In this document: positions 1 through 7,864 of the stretch, one piece after another
Position numbering within the stretch: position 1 is the stretch's first letter
Layout of the letters: every line of letters begins with the position of its first letter
Assembly: GCA_947089135.1 (NCBI GenBank)
Contig: CAMUJF010000012.1
Location: forward strand, 15,672-79,671
DNA length: 64,000 nucleotides
Origin: an uncultured Clostridia bacterium
GTDB lineage: Bacteria > Bacillota > Clostridia > Oscillospirales > Ruminococcaceae
Direction: 5' to 3'
The notes under the pieces: generated by a model
The model's input: the letters and a program-made list of their open reading frames with translations, nothing else
Database searches by the model: none
Told to the model about the DNA's origin: nothing
Position numbers and translations under genes: made by a program

Positions 1-872
1 CCGCCCCTTGAAGCCGCAACATAAGCGCAGAAAACGGTACTGCCTATGTAATCGAGGTTTGTTTCGGGAGCGGAAAGGTCTTCTATCACGTCGCCGTCAA
101 AAAAATCCCTGAAATAAGCTGTGTAGTAGGTGCAGAACGTAGCATATTCCTTGTCGCCGCCGTAGCTCGGCAGCAGGCGGCTTTCGTCAAGCTCGCCAAT
201 CTTGCGCAGCGGCAGGAAAAGTCTGTCCTCGCCGGGGGAGCAGACAAGCAGGTAATCCGTCGTGCCGACGGGTATAAATTCGCTTTCGCTCTCGGTAACG
301 TCGAGGGTCAGCGTGACCTCGTATCGGGTAAAGGGATCCTCGGAGTATTTTTCGTCCTTGACCGACCAGCCGCCTATTTTGACGTTTTCAAGCCGTCTGC
401 ACTTACCGATGAAACCCGACTGATCCATGTACGGTATTTCACCCGTCTGCGAGCATTCAAGTATTGCCTTTATTTCAAGGCGCATGCGGGCAATATTCGT
501 TTGCGCATAGTCGTCGTAACCGTCCGTGGACATGGAAAATTCGGGCAGCTTTTCGGGGTCACTGTTGTTGAACTTATACACACGTGAGTTTTCGGGTACG
601 GGCTCGCCAACGTATACCTCCTGCGCAATCGGTTCGTCCACAGGCTCGGCAAAATCTTCTTCTATAGCGACGTCCGTTTCATCGTCGGCGATTTCTTCCT
701 CGGTGTATTCCGTGTTAGCCTCTATCGCGGAAGCTTCGGTTTCCGAGGCTGTGATCAAAGCCTCCTCGGATATCGAAGTTTCCTCGGACATACCCGAAGC
801 AACTTCGCTTGCGCACCCTGCAAGCATTACGGAGCAGAGAACAGCTGCTGCGGCTGAAATATGCTTTTTCAC
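1..872 (-). CDS. Lipoprotein, C-terminus outside window
   Basis: Reading the minus strand from a GTG at 872-870 gives an uninterrupted frame running off the window edge, at least 290 residues. It starts MKKHISAAAAVLCSVMLAGC, a lysine-rich signal peptide with a clear lipobox (LAGC), so it should be a membrane-anchored exported lipoprotein. The lipobox is followed by about 60 acidic, Ser/Thr/Glu-rich residues that look like a flexible linker, then a folded region with no motif I recognise. The GTG was chosen because AAGAGGTG lies just upstream and the overlapping TTG is followed directly by a stop. It begins 33 bp after iorB and may be the last gene of that operon. Function unknown. Confidence 0.8.
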   Translation of the reverse strand, partial: MKKHISAAAAVLCSVMLAGCASEVASGMSEETSISEEALITASETEASAIEANTEYTEEEIADDETDVAIEEDFAEPVDEPIAQEVYVGEPVPENSRVYKFNNSDPEKLPEFSMSTDGYDDYAQTNIARMRLEIKAILECSQTGEIPYMDQSGFIGKCRRLENVKIGGWSVKDEKYSEDPFTRYEVTLTLDVTESESEFIPVGTTDYLLVCSPGEDRLFLPLRKIGELDESRLLPSYGGDKEYATFCTYYTAYFRDFFDGDVIEDLSAPETNLDYIGSTVFCAYVAASRG

Positions 873-905
873 TACAATTCACCTCTTTAGTATGTCAAAC
901 GCAAC

Positions 906-1478
906 TTATGCATTCTTGCCCAGTTCAAACGCCTTTTTGTTAAGCTCTAAAAATTTCGGGGGAACACACTGCTCCAGAGCGTCCTGCCAGAGCTTGTCAT
1001 CAAAATCCGTTTTGGCGGCTACAACTCCCATGAGCGCAACGTTTGAAGCCTTTGCTATACCCGCCTGCTCCGCAAGAGCGAGAGCGTCCACGGCGGTGAC
1101 TTCGATATCAGCCGCGTTAAGCTTTTCGATGATATCGTCGGGGTACTCGGCGGCTCCGGTAATAACAGGCATGGGATCAAGCTTCTGGGTGGAGGTTATG
1201 AGCTTTCCGCCCTTTTTCAGGTAGGGAAGCCACCTTGCAGCTTCAAGCTGCTCAAATGATATGATAACGTCCGCTTCGCCCTTTTCGATAACGGGAGAGA
1301 AAACTTCGTCCCCGTATTTGACATATGTTACCACAGAACCGCCCCTCTGGGACATTCCGTGAACCTCGGACACTTTAACGTCGTGTCCCTGGGCAAGCAG
1401 CACGCTGCCCAGAAGTCTTGAAGCCAGCAGGGAACCCTGTCCTCCCACGCCGACTATCATTATTGATCTTGTATCCAT
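906..1478 (-). CDS. iorB: Indolepyruvate ferredoxin oxidoreductase, beta subunit
   Basis: 190 residues, the normal length for the gamma-domain subunit of 2-oxoacid:ferredoxin oxidoreductases of the indolepyruvate type. The N-terminus has the nucleotide-binding GVGGQGSLLASRLLG motif and the family signature SEVHGMSQRGGSV at about residues 37-49. With IorA it oxidatively decarboxylates aryl pyruvates (indole-, phenyl- and hydroxyphenylpyruvate) to aryl-acyl-CoA, reducing ferredoxin in the cytoplasm; it can also run in reverse for aromatic amino acid synthesis. It is in the same operon as iorA but, unusually, a small membrane-protein gene lies between the two. Confidence 0.93.
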   Translation of the reverse strand: MDTRSIMIVGVGGQGSLLASRLLGSVLLAQGHDVKVSEVHGMSQRGGSVVTYVKYGDEVFSPVIEKGEADVIISFEQLEAARWLPYLKKGGKLITSTQKLDPMPVITGAAEYPDDIIEKLNAADIEVTAVDALALAEQAGIAKASNVALMGVVAAKTDFDDKLWQDALEQCVPPKFLELNKKAFELGKNA

Positions 1479-1515
1479 AAATATTTCCTCCTGTTTTAAG
1501 ATTTGCGCTGCCGCG

Positions 1516-2025
1516 TTACTGCCCGAACTTCAGCGCTCTGAATGAGCTTGCTGCGGCTCCGATCGCGGCGAAGATGTAGCTCCTGATAAGCGCAGAATCA
1601 AAATCCGCGCTTATTTCCGTACCCGTGATAAGCCTCTCAAAATGAACGAAGCAGAACCCCACCGACGGACATTCGGGAAGCAGAGCGTAGCACAGATCGT
1701 AAGACCATACCGCTCTTTCGCAGAGGTACACCGCAGCAAGCGTAACGATAATACATATAACAACAGCGGTTTCCATATTCATGTCCCTGTCGTTTTTTGT
1801 CAGCAGACGGCACATATACATTTCCCCGAATATCATGAAAAAGCCGCACAGGGACGCAACATATCCTATCCTACCCAACGCTATCCAAAGTATGGCGGCA
1901 GGTATCGTTCCGATAAGCGCGCCGACAACAGCCTTTGCAATAATGAACGCGCTGGAATTTTCCCCGTCTGCTGATTCGTCTGTTTGAGCGGGAGTATGCT
2001 CCTCGTCAAACGCACCCCTTGGCAT
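1516..2025 (-). CDS. Small integral membrane protein between iorA and iorB
   Basis: 169 residues starting at ATG 2025-2023, behind AGGGGTGAC. The open frame extends further upstream into iorA, but that extension has no ribosome site and is rejected. The first 25 residues are acidic and polar; four hydrophobic segments follow at about 27-50 (Gly/Ala-rich), 53-75, 83-105 and 147-165. A Cys-rich stretch lies near residue 115-125. I recognise no family. It starts 21 bp after iorA and ends 38 bp before iorB, so it is almost surely cotranscribed with them. Whether it has anything to do with aryl-pyruvate metabolism is unknown. Confidence 0.72.
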   Translation of the reverse strand: MPRGAFDEEHTPAQTDESADGENSSAFIIAKAVVGALIGTIPAAILWIALGRIGYVASLCGFFMIFGEMYMCRLLTKNDRDMNMETAVVICIIVTLAAVYLCERAVWSYDLCYALLPECPSVGFCFVHFERLITGTEISADFDSALIRSYIFAAIGAAASSFRALKFGQ

Positions 2026-2045
2026 AATGTCACCCCTTATTCTTA

Positions 2046-3773
2046 TTATTCCTCTATCGCGCCGAACTTGCAGACTTCGGTGCAGATACCGCAGCCAACG
2101 CACTGGGTATGGTCGATGACAGCCTTGCCGTCTCTTACGGAAATTGCGGGACAGCCAAGCTTCAGACACATTTTACAGCCCTTGCACTTGTCGCTTACAA
2201 CTTTAAGTGCAGGCTTGTGCTTAACATATTTGAGCAGCGCGCAGGGACGGCGGGAAATTATTACCGAAGCTTCGGGAGCGGCAAGCTCTTCTTTAATAGC
2301 GGCTTCGGTCTCCGCAAGATTATAGGGGTCTACCACGCGGATGCGCTTTATTCCAATTGCCTTGCAGAGTTCCTCAAGGTTTACCGCCGCCGCGGGATCG
2401 CCCTTTAGATTTTTGCCCGTTGTGGGATTCTGCTGATGTCCCGTCATGCCCGTAATGGAGTTGTCCAAAATTATTACGGTGGAATTAGTGCTGTTATATG
2501 CAATATTTACCAGTCCTGTCATACCGCTGTGCATAAAGGTTGAATCGCCTATTACCGCTACAGTGGACTTTTCCGCTTCCTCGCCGCGGGCTTTGTTGAA
2601 GCCGTGGAGAGCGGAAATTGAAGCTCCCATGCAGATAGTGGTATCCATAGCGGACAGCGGCGCGCTCGCACCCAAGGTATAGCAGCCGATATCGCCCGAA
2701 ACGGTTATCTTGTTTTTGGACAGGCAGTAGAAAAGTCCTCTGTGGGGACAGCCCGCGCACATAACGGGAGGACGTACGGGAACGTTTCCGTCAAAGGAAA
2801 CAGTTTCGGTCTTGATACCCAAAAGCTTGTCCGCAACTACAGCCTGGGAAAATTCGCCTATGCAGCCGAACAGCTCCTTGCCGACAACGTCAAGTCCCAT
2901 TTTTTTGCAGTGTGTCTCGATGATATCGTCAAGCTCCTCGATAACGTACACCTTTTTGTACTTGGCGCAGAAGTTCTTTATCAGCTCAACAGGCAGAGGA
3001 TTTACAACTCCCAATTTAAGGTAGGAAGCCTTGTCCCCCATAGCCTCGCGGGCGTACTGATAGGAAATTCCGCTTGTGATTATACCGATATCGCCGCCGT
3101 TGTCTATCACCTTATTGAGGGGGGATTTTTCGGCGTATTCGATCAGTTTTTTTGTGCGCTCCTCCACATAGACGTGTCTCGGTCTTGCAAAAGCGGGCAT
3201 CATAACGTATTTCTGAGGATTTTTTATGTACTCTTTCTGAGCGGGTACAACTCTGTCGCAAAGTTCAACAGCAGACTGTGAATGCGCCACTCTTGTGCAC
3301 ATACGAACGATAACTGGAACGTCGTACTCCTCGGAAAGTTCAAAGGAGGTCTTTACAAAATCCTTGCATTCCGCGGAATCGGAGGGTTCGACCATAAGCA
3401 CCTTTGAAGCTATGGCATGGTGGCGGGAATCCTGCTCGTTCTGGGAGGAATGCATACCGGGATCGTCGGCGACGGCGATTACCATACCTCCGTTCACGCC
3501 CGTGTAGGACGCGGTATAGAGAGGGTCGGCTGCAACGTTCAGACCAACGTGCTTCATTCCGCAGAAGGAGCGGGAGCCTGCGATTGACGCTCCGAGAGCG
3601 ACTTCCATGGCAACTTTTTCATTGGGAGCCCATTCGGCGTAAATTTCATCATATTCCGCCGCGTATTCTGTGATCTCCGTGGAGGGGGTGCCGGGGTAGC
3701 TTGATACCACCGTAACGCCCGCTTCGTAAAGACCTCTTGCAAAAGCGGCATTTCCGAGCATAAGCTTTTTCAT
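2046..3773 (-). CDS. iorA: Indolepyruvate ferredoxin oxidoreductase, alpha subunit
   Basis: 575 residues, close to the usual ~590-600. The N-terminal half is the pyrimidine-binding/transketolase-like domain (SYPGTPSTEI near residue 24, GMKHVGLN near 73). The central half binds thiamine diphosphate (GDIGCYTLG, then GDSTFMHSGMTG and LDNSITGMTG). The C-terminus carries two ferredoxin-type 4Fe-4S motifs, CKGCKMCLKLGCP and CVGCGICTEVCKFGAI. It partners IorB in CoA- and ferredoxin-dependent oxidation of aryl pyruvates from transamination of aromatic amino acids, typical of strict anaerobes. First gene of the minus-strand operon; its promoter at 3838-3810 overlaps a perfect inverted repeat that may be an operator. 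Confidence 0.95.
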   Translation of the reverse strand: MKKLMLGNAAFARGLYEAGVTVVSSYPGTPSTEITEYAAEYDEIYAEWAPNEKVAMEVALGASIAGSRSFCGMKHVGLNVAADPLYTASYTGVNGGMVIAVADDPGMHSSQNEQDSRHHAIASKVLMVEPSDSAECKDFVKTSFELSEEYDVPVIVRMCTRVAHSQSAVELCDRVVPAQKEYIKNPQKYVMMPAFARPRHVYVEERTKKLIEYAEKSPLNKVIDNGGDIGIITSGISYQYAREAMGDKASYLKLGVVNPLPVELIKNFCAKYKKVYVIEELDDIIETHCKKMGLDVVGKELFGCIGEFSQAVVADKLLGIKTETVSFDGNVPVRPPVMCAGCPHRGLFYCLSKNKITVSGDIGCYTLGASAPLSAMDTTICMGASISALHGFNKARGEEAEKSTVAVIGDSTFMHSGMTGLVNIAYNSTNSTVIILDNSITGMTGHQQNPTTGKNLKGDPAAAVNLEELCKAIGIKRIRVVDPYNLAETEAAIKEELAAPEASVIISRRPCALLKYVKHKPALKVVSDKCKGCKMCLKLGCPAISVRDGKAVIDHTQCVGCGICTEVCKFGAIEE

Positions 3774-3809
3774 AGTAAAAATTCCTTTCTGAAACGCAAT
3801 ATATACTTA

Positions 3810-3842
3810 ATTATAGCATACTTTTAACGAAATTAAAAGTAT
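3810..3842 (-). promoter_or_regulatory. Promoter and candidate operator of the ior operon
   Basis: On the minus strand TATAAT (3815-3810) is preceded by TGC, an extended -10, with a weak TTTTAA -35 17 bp upstream. A perfect inverted repeat ATACTTTTAA-N5-TTAAAAGTAT (plus strand 3818-3827 and 3833-3842) covers the spacer and -35, the place where a repressor would block polymerase. The regulator is not identifiable. Confidence 0.6.
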
Positions 3843-3882
3843 TTTTGCAAAAAAAGTTACGGCAGCTGCAATCAGACATTCA

Positions 3883-3965
3883 GAGCGTGTTTACATAACC
3901 GGCGGCGTACGTCTTTTAGCAAATTCTGCAATAAAAACGCACATCAGCCGTATGTAAACACGCTC
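3883..3965. repeat. 83-bp palindromic MITE-like element
   Basis: Perfect 15-bp terminal inverted repeats GAGCGTGTTTACATA at 3883-3897 and 3951-3965 flank a 53-bp core. The core shares GGCG[T/C]ACGTCTTTT, AAATTCTGC and CGCACAT, in the same order, with a longer 163-bp element at 56995-57157, so the two belong to one family. It has no coding capacity and lies between the ior operon promoter and the end of spoIID. Confidence 0.65.
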
Positions 3966-4007
3966 CGATCAAATTGGTTTATTTTAATAAAATCAGTTTA
4001 TACCGTT

Positions 4008-5102
4008 TTATATCCCTATGTCGCTCATATCCGCGATCTCCGCGCCGTTATAGTAATGCAGCAGTATCTCTTTGTAATCACTGCCGCCGTTCGCCATTGC
4101 GTTCGCACCGTACTGGCTCATGCCCACGCCGTGTCCGCTGCCTTTGGTTGTTATCGAAAAAGTCCCGCCCTTTGCGGAATACTCGACGGTAAAATTTGCC
4201 GAGCGCAGAGAAAATATCTGCCTGAGATCCGCACCTGACAGTTCCGAACCTCCCGCAGTCATTTTAATAACGGTACCCGATTCGCTGCGTTCTTCTATTT
4301 TCAGCCAGCTTTCCGGATCGCCTTCAAGCTCCGCGTCTTCGAGAGACGTTTCCAGACGGGCTTTAAGTTCCGCTTCGGTAAAGACCTTTTCCTCCAGATA
4401 GGAGGGAGACTTTTCGTCCTCGCTGCTGTCTGCCGGAACAAGATATTCTACGGGACTTCCCCATACCGCCTCCGCGCTTTCGGTTTTTCCTCCCGACGTA
4501 GAATGGAATGCCGCAACTATAGGCTCGCCCTCATATACAAGCACGTCGGAGCCTGTGCTGTCAACAGCGGCGGAGATCTTTTCAAGATAGGCTTCATAGC
4601 CGACCCCGTAAAAAGCCTTTGCCTGTTCGGGTGTGAAGTACGCCTGATATTTGGTGCTGTCGTTGGAAATATCCGCTCCCATCAGCTCAGGGTCGGGAGA
4701 AATACGCTGTTTTTCACGCTGTCTGACGGCGTATGTTCGCGCCGCCACTGCCTGAGCTTTTAAAGCTTCCTCGTGGTATGAGGCGGGCATTTCCGCAAGC
4801 ACAGCGCCTATAACGTAGTCACGCAGGGAAAGTTCTATAACCTGTCCGCTTGTGAAGTCAAGCACTTTAAGACTGTCTGTACCGCCATTGCCGACAGAAC
4901 TGTCTGCTTGTCCCTCCTGCGGTTCGGATATTCGATATGGGGGCATTGCCGCTACGGAAGATATCTTCCCGTCAGCGTAAGGACTTGCCGCTTCGGCTGT
5001 CAGCGGAGGAACGGCATTTTCCCGCGGCTTCAGGAACGTCAGCAGCGGTATCGCTGCAAGCAAAAGCGCAAACACGGCGGTCACTTTAAGTAATTCTTTC
5101 AT
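4008..5102 (-). CDS. spoIID: Stage II sporulation protein D (SpoIID)
   Basis: 364 residues with an N-terminal membrane anchor (about 5-25), a low-complexity linker to about 75, then the SpoIID/LytB domain. The catalytic region AEMPASYHEEALKAQAVAAR contains the family glutamate, and the C-terminal GSGHGVGMSQYGANAMA signature is intact. SpoIID is a lytic transglycosylase that cleaves denuded peptidoglycan glycan strands during engulfment of the forespore, working with SpoIIP and SpoIIM. Neither partner is nearby; the gene is alone and divergent from citrate synthase. ATG 5102 is preceded by AAAGGAGCA. Confidence 0.93.
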   Translation of the reverse strand: MKELLKVTAVFALLLAAIPLLTFLKPRENAVPPLTAEAASPYADGKISSVAAMPPYRISEPQEGQADSSVGNGGTDSLKVLDFTSGQVIELSLRDYVIGAVLAEMPASYHEEALKAQAVAARTYAVRQREKQRISPDPELMGADISNDSTKYQAYFTPEQAKAFYGVGYEAYLEKISAAVDSTGSDVLVYEGEPIVAAFHSTSGGKTESAEAVWGSPVEYLVPADSSEDEKSPSYLEEKVFTEAELKARLETSLEDAELEGDPESWLKIEERSESGTVIKMTAGGSELSGADLRQIFSLRSANFTVEYSAKGGTFSITTKGSGHGVGMSQYGANAMANGGSDYKEILLHYYNGAEIADMSDIGI

Positions 5103-5208
5103 TGTTACTGCTCCTTTGTTTTTTTATTTTTTTAGGAACGCGCTGTTCCGTATTATGGTATGCGGAAGCAGTCTGTTCCGAAAAGTTAAGGATGATGTCA
5201 AAAAATTC

Positions 5209-5237
5209 TTGACAATGAGGCGTATCTGTTGTAAAAT
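5209..5237 (+). promoter_or_regulatory. Sigma-A-type promoter of citrate synthase
   Basis: TTGACA at 5209-5214, 17-bp spacer, TAAAAT at 5232-5237; 40 bp upstream of the TTG start codon of the citrate synthase gene. Confidence 0.75.
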
Positions 5238-5277
5238 ATGTATATATGCTATTTTATTACTAAAAGGAGAACACATA

Positions 5278-6639
5278 TTGAACGGCATCGACTACGATAA
5301 AAACGTTTTTAAAAGCTTATGCGACGAATTCGTAAAAAATAACAGGATCCCGCCTGAGCTTTATGAAAAATATCATGTTAAAAGAGGTCTTCGCAACAGC
5401 GACGGAAGCGGCGTTATGGCAGGTATTACCAATATCTGCAACGTACACGGCTATATTGTTAACGAGGGCGAGCGCGAACCCGTTGAGGGCGAACTGATCT
5501 ACAGAGGCTACAGCATAAACGATATTGTTGCAAACACCTCGGAAAAAGGTCGGTTCGGTTTCGAGGAGACTGCCTATCTGCTTTTGTTCGGGCAGCTTCC
5601 CTCGGAGGACAGGCTGCGGCGCTTTAATGAAATGCTCTCGGAGTTCAGAGAGCTGCCAAAGGGCTTTTCCGAGGATATGATCTTTAAAGCTCCGTCAAGG
5701 GACATTATGAATAAAATGGCCCGTTCGGTTCTGGCGCTCTATTCCTACGACGACGATCCCGAGGACCGCAGTCTCGAAATGGAGCTGCTTAGAGCGGTAT
5801 CTATTATAGCGAGGCTTCCCTCCGCTATGGTTGACGCTTACCAGATAAAGCGCAGGGTCTTCGATCACGAAAGCCTCTATATGCACCCTCTCAATCCGGA
5901 CGAGTGCACGGCGCAAAGCGTTTTGTCTACTTTAAGACCCGACAGGCAGTACTCCGATGAGGAGGCACGGCTTCTCGACCTTATGCTTATCCTGCACGCG
6001 GAACACGGCGGCGGAAACAACTCCACCTTTACCTGCCGCACAATTACTTCGGCGGATACTGACGCGTATTCGGCGTATTCGGCCGCTATAGGCTCTCTTA
6101 AAGGTCAGAGGCACGGCGGAGCCAATTTCAAGGTGATACGCCAGCTTGAAGATTTCAAGGAAAACATACCCGACTGGGAAAACGACGGTCAGGTAAAAGA
6201 CTACATAGCCAAGGTCATCAGAAAGGAAGCGGGCGACGGAAGCGGTCTTATCTACGGTATGGGACACGCGGTCTACACTCTTTCCGACCCGAGGGCTGTG
6301 ATACTTAAAAGGAATGCCGTCAAGCTTGCGCAGGGTACGGAGTACGAAAAGGAATTCCGTCTGCTCGACGCGGTGGAAAGGCTTACTCCAGAGGTTTTCG
6401 CAAACGTGAAGGGCAGCACGAAAACAATGTGCGCGAACGTCGATCTTTATTCGGGACTTGTATACAGAATGCTGAAGATTCCCGTTGAGCTGAACACGCC
6501 GCTTTTTGCGGTGTCCAGAATATCGGGCTGGGCGGCTCACCGTATAGAGGAACTTATAAACGGCAGAAGAATTATCCGTCCCGCGTATAAGGCGGTCGCC
6601 AAAAGGAAAAAATATATTCCGCTTGACGAACGCGTATAA
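5278..6639 (+). CDS. gltA: Citrate synthase
   Basis: 453 residues counted from TTG 5278, chosen because AAAGGAGAA sits 8 bp upstream and the promoter lies between this codon and every upstream ATG. Citrate synthase family throughout: HAEHGGGNNS with the catalytic His at about residue 240, GMGHAVYTLSDPRA with the second His at about 330, and the catalytic Asp in VDLYSG at about 389. It condenses oxaloacetate and acetyl-CoA to citrate, feeding 2-oxoglutarate and glutamate synthesis in a fermenter. The substitution GMGHAVY for the more common GFGHRVYK is familiar in clostridial members. Acting on propionyl-CoA (2-methylcitrate synthase) cannot be excluded from sequence. Confidence 0.92.
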   Translation: MNGIDYDKNVFKSLCDEFVKNNRIPPELYEKYHVKRGLRNSDGSGVMAGITNICNVHGYIVNEGEREPVEGELIYRGYSINDIVANTSEKGRFGFEETAYLLLFGQLPSEDRLRRFNEMLSEFRELPKGFSEDMIFKAPSRDIMNKMARSVLALYSYDDDPEDRSLEMELLRAVSIIARLPSAMVDAYQIKRRVFDHESLYMHPLNPDECTAQSVLSTLRPDRQYSDEEARLLDLMLILHAEHGGGNNSTFTCRTITSADTDAYSAYSAAIGSLKGQRHGGANFKVIRQLEDFKENIPDWENDGQVKDYIAKVIRKEAGDGSGLIYGMGHAVYTLSDPRAVILKRNAVKLAQGTEYEKEFRLLDAVERLTPEVFANVKGSTKTMCANVDLYSGLVYRMLKIPVELNTPLFAVSRISGWAAHRIEELINGRRIIRPAYKAVAKRKKYIPLDERV

Positions 6640-6706
6640 TATTTACCGAGTCCTTGATCAAGCCTCGTTACGGCAATATTTTAAAAGGTTAAAAGGGGAA
6701 AGCGAC

Positions 6707-7723
6707 ATGGAAAAGAAACCTTACAAGGCAAAAAAAGTCAGATTGGATAAAAAATTTTCAATGGCCGCATACGGTCTTACGCTTATAGCCGCAGTCGTGG
6801 CAAGGATCCTGCAGCTCAGATCCAACGTTGATTTTGCCACGGGAAAGTATATTGATCCCTCTCCCGCAAAGAATTACACAATGTGGGCGCTGATAATCGG
6901 CTTTGTTCTTATCGCGGCATTCATGTTTTTCGGGCAGTCAAGGGACAAGGCGATAAAGTCATGCATACTTATAAATCCCATGCGGCTCAGGGCTGAAAGA
7001 CTTGCCAAAAAGCTTTCTCCCGTTGCTGCGGCGGCAATGATGCTTATGGCGGGGCTTATGGCGTTTGACATTATTTTGGAGCTTTCCGAAGTGGCGGGAA
7101 AAAACGCGGAGATATCCACCGAGGATAATCCCGTGTTCGCTTTTGCAGGCATACCCGTGATAACGTGGCTTGTGTACGCGTGCGCTGTTGTAACTGTAGT
7201 TACTTTGATATCAATGGGCTCCAACATTTTAAAGGGAGACGGAATAACAAGGGGAAACTGTGTTTTCATTATGTTCTTCCCGATCTGGAAGCTTCTTGAA
7301 ATATTCTCCATGTTTTCGGAAAATCAGCTTGTGGGCATATATTCCGAAAAGGTCTATATAATGCTGACATCAATGGCTTCCTCAATGTTTTTCATTTATG
7401 CGGCGAGGCTTTTTGCAGGCTTTGAAAAGAAAAACACGCGCATTTGGATGTGCATTTTCGGTTATGCCGCTTCGGTCTTTGCGGCTGTGTCGGTGTTCCC
7501 GAGATATATTGCATACTTTATGCTCAGCTATACCGAACGCGAGGGAATGGCTGCTCCTGCGACTTCCGACATAGGCATTGCGGTAGTTACAATTGCTGTT
7601 GTGGCGGTTTTCTGGAGTACTTACGTTTACAGGGTAATGCCCAAGCTTAATCTTACCGGCAAGCGCCGCTGGACCAAAACTACTCTTGCGGTCAAAAATA
7701 TGCAGTCCATTGAGGACGAATAA
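6707..7723 (+). CDS. Multi-pass membrane protein of unknown function
   Basis: 338 residues from ATG 6707 (AAAGGGGA 8 bp upstream). A basic N-terminus (MEKKPYKAKKVRLDKKF) is followed by about seven hydrophobic segments, near residues 20-38, 60-78, 110-130, 148-172, 210-235, 248-275 and 295-312, and a short basic tail. No catalytic or transport signature is visible. It follows citrate synthase by 67 bp and is closed by a strong terminator, so it may be the second gene of that transcript. Confidence 0.75.
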   Translation: MEKKPYKAKKVRLDKKFSMAAYGLTLIAAVVARILQLRSNVDFATGKYIDPSPAKNYTMWALIIGFVLIAAFMFFGQSRDKAIKSCILINPMRLRAERLAKKLSPVAAAAMMLMAGLMAFDIILELSEVAGKNAEISTEDNPVFAFAGIPVITWLVYACAVVTVVTLISMGSNILKGDGITRGNCVFIMFFPIWKLLEIFSMFSENQLVGIYSEKVYIMLTSMASSMFFIYAARLFAGFEKKNTRIWMCIFGYAASVFAAVSVFPRYIAYFMLSYTEREGMAAPATSDIGIAVVTIAVVAVFWSTYVYRVMPKLNLTGKRRWTKTTLAVKNMQSIEDE

Positions 7724-7730
7724 AGGTCAT

Positions 7731-7797
7731 AAGGGGTATCGGACGTTTCCGCGGTGCAGCGGCTGAAGCTGCGTCTGCGGCACGGGATACCCTTTTT
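7731..7797 (+). terminator. Branched terminator
   Basis: AAGGGGTATC (7731-7740) pairs with GATACCCTTT (7786-7795), followed by T-rich sequence. Nested inside are CCGC/GCGG and GCAGC/GCTGC arms, so it can fold as a multi-arm structure. Confidence 0.65.
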
Positions 7798-7864
7798 AAA
7801 TAATTGGAGACAACAAGCGTCATGGCGCTTGGTTTTCCAAACGTAAGAGGGGGTGTGTTCTGCC

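Noticed and set aside
5116..5277. Longer N-terminus for citrate synthase from an upstream ATG
   Set aside because: The extension runs through the promoter and lacks a ribosome site; TTG 5278 has AAAGGAGAA at the right distance.
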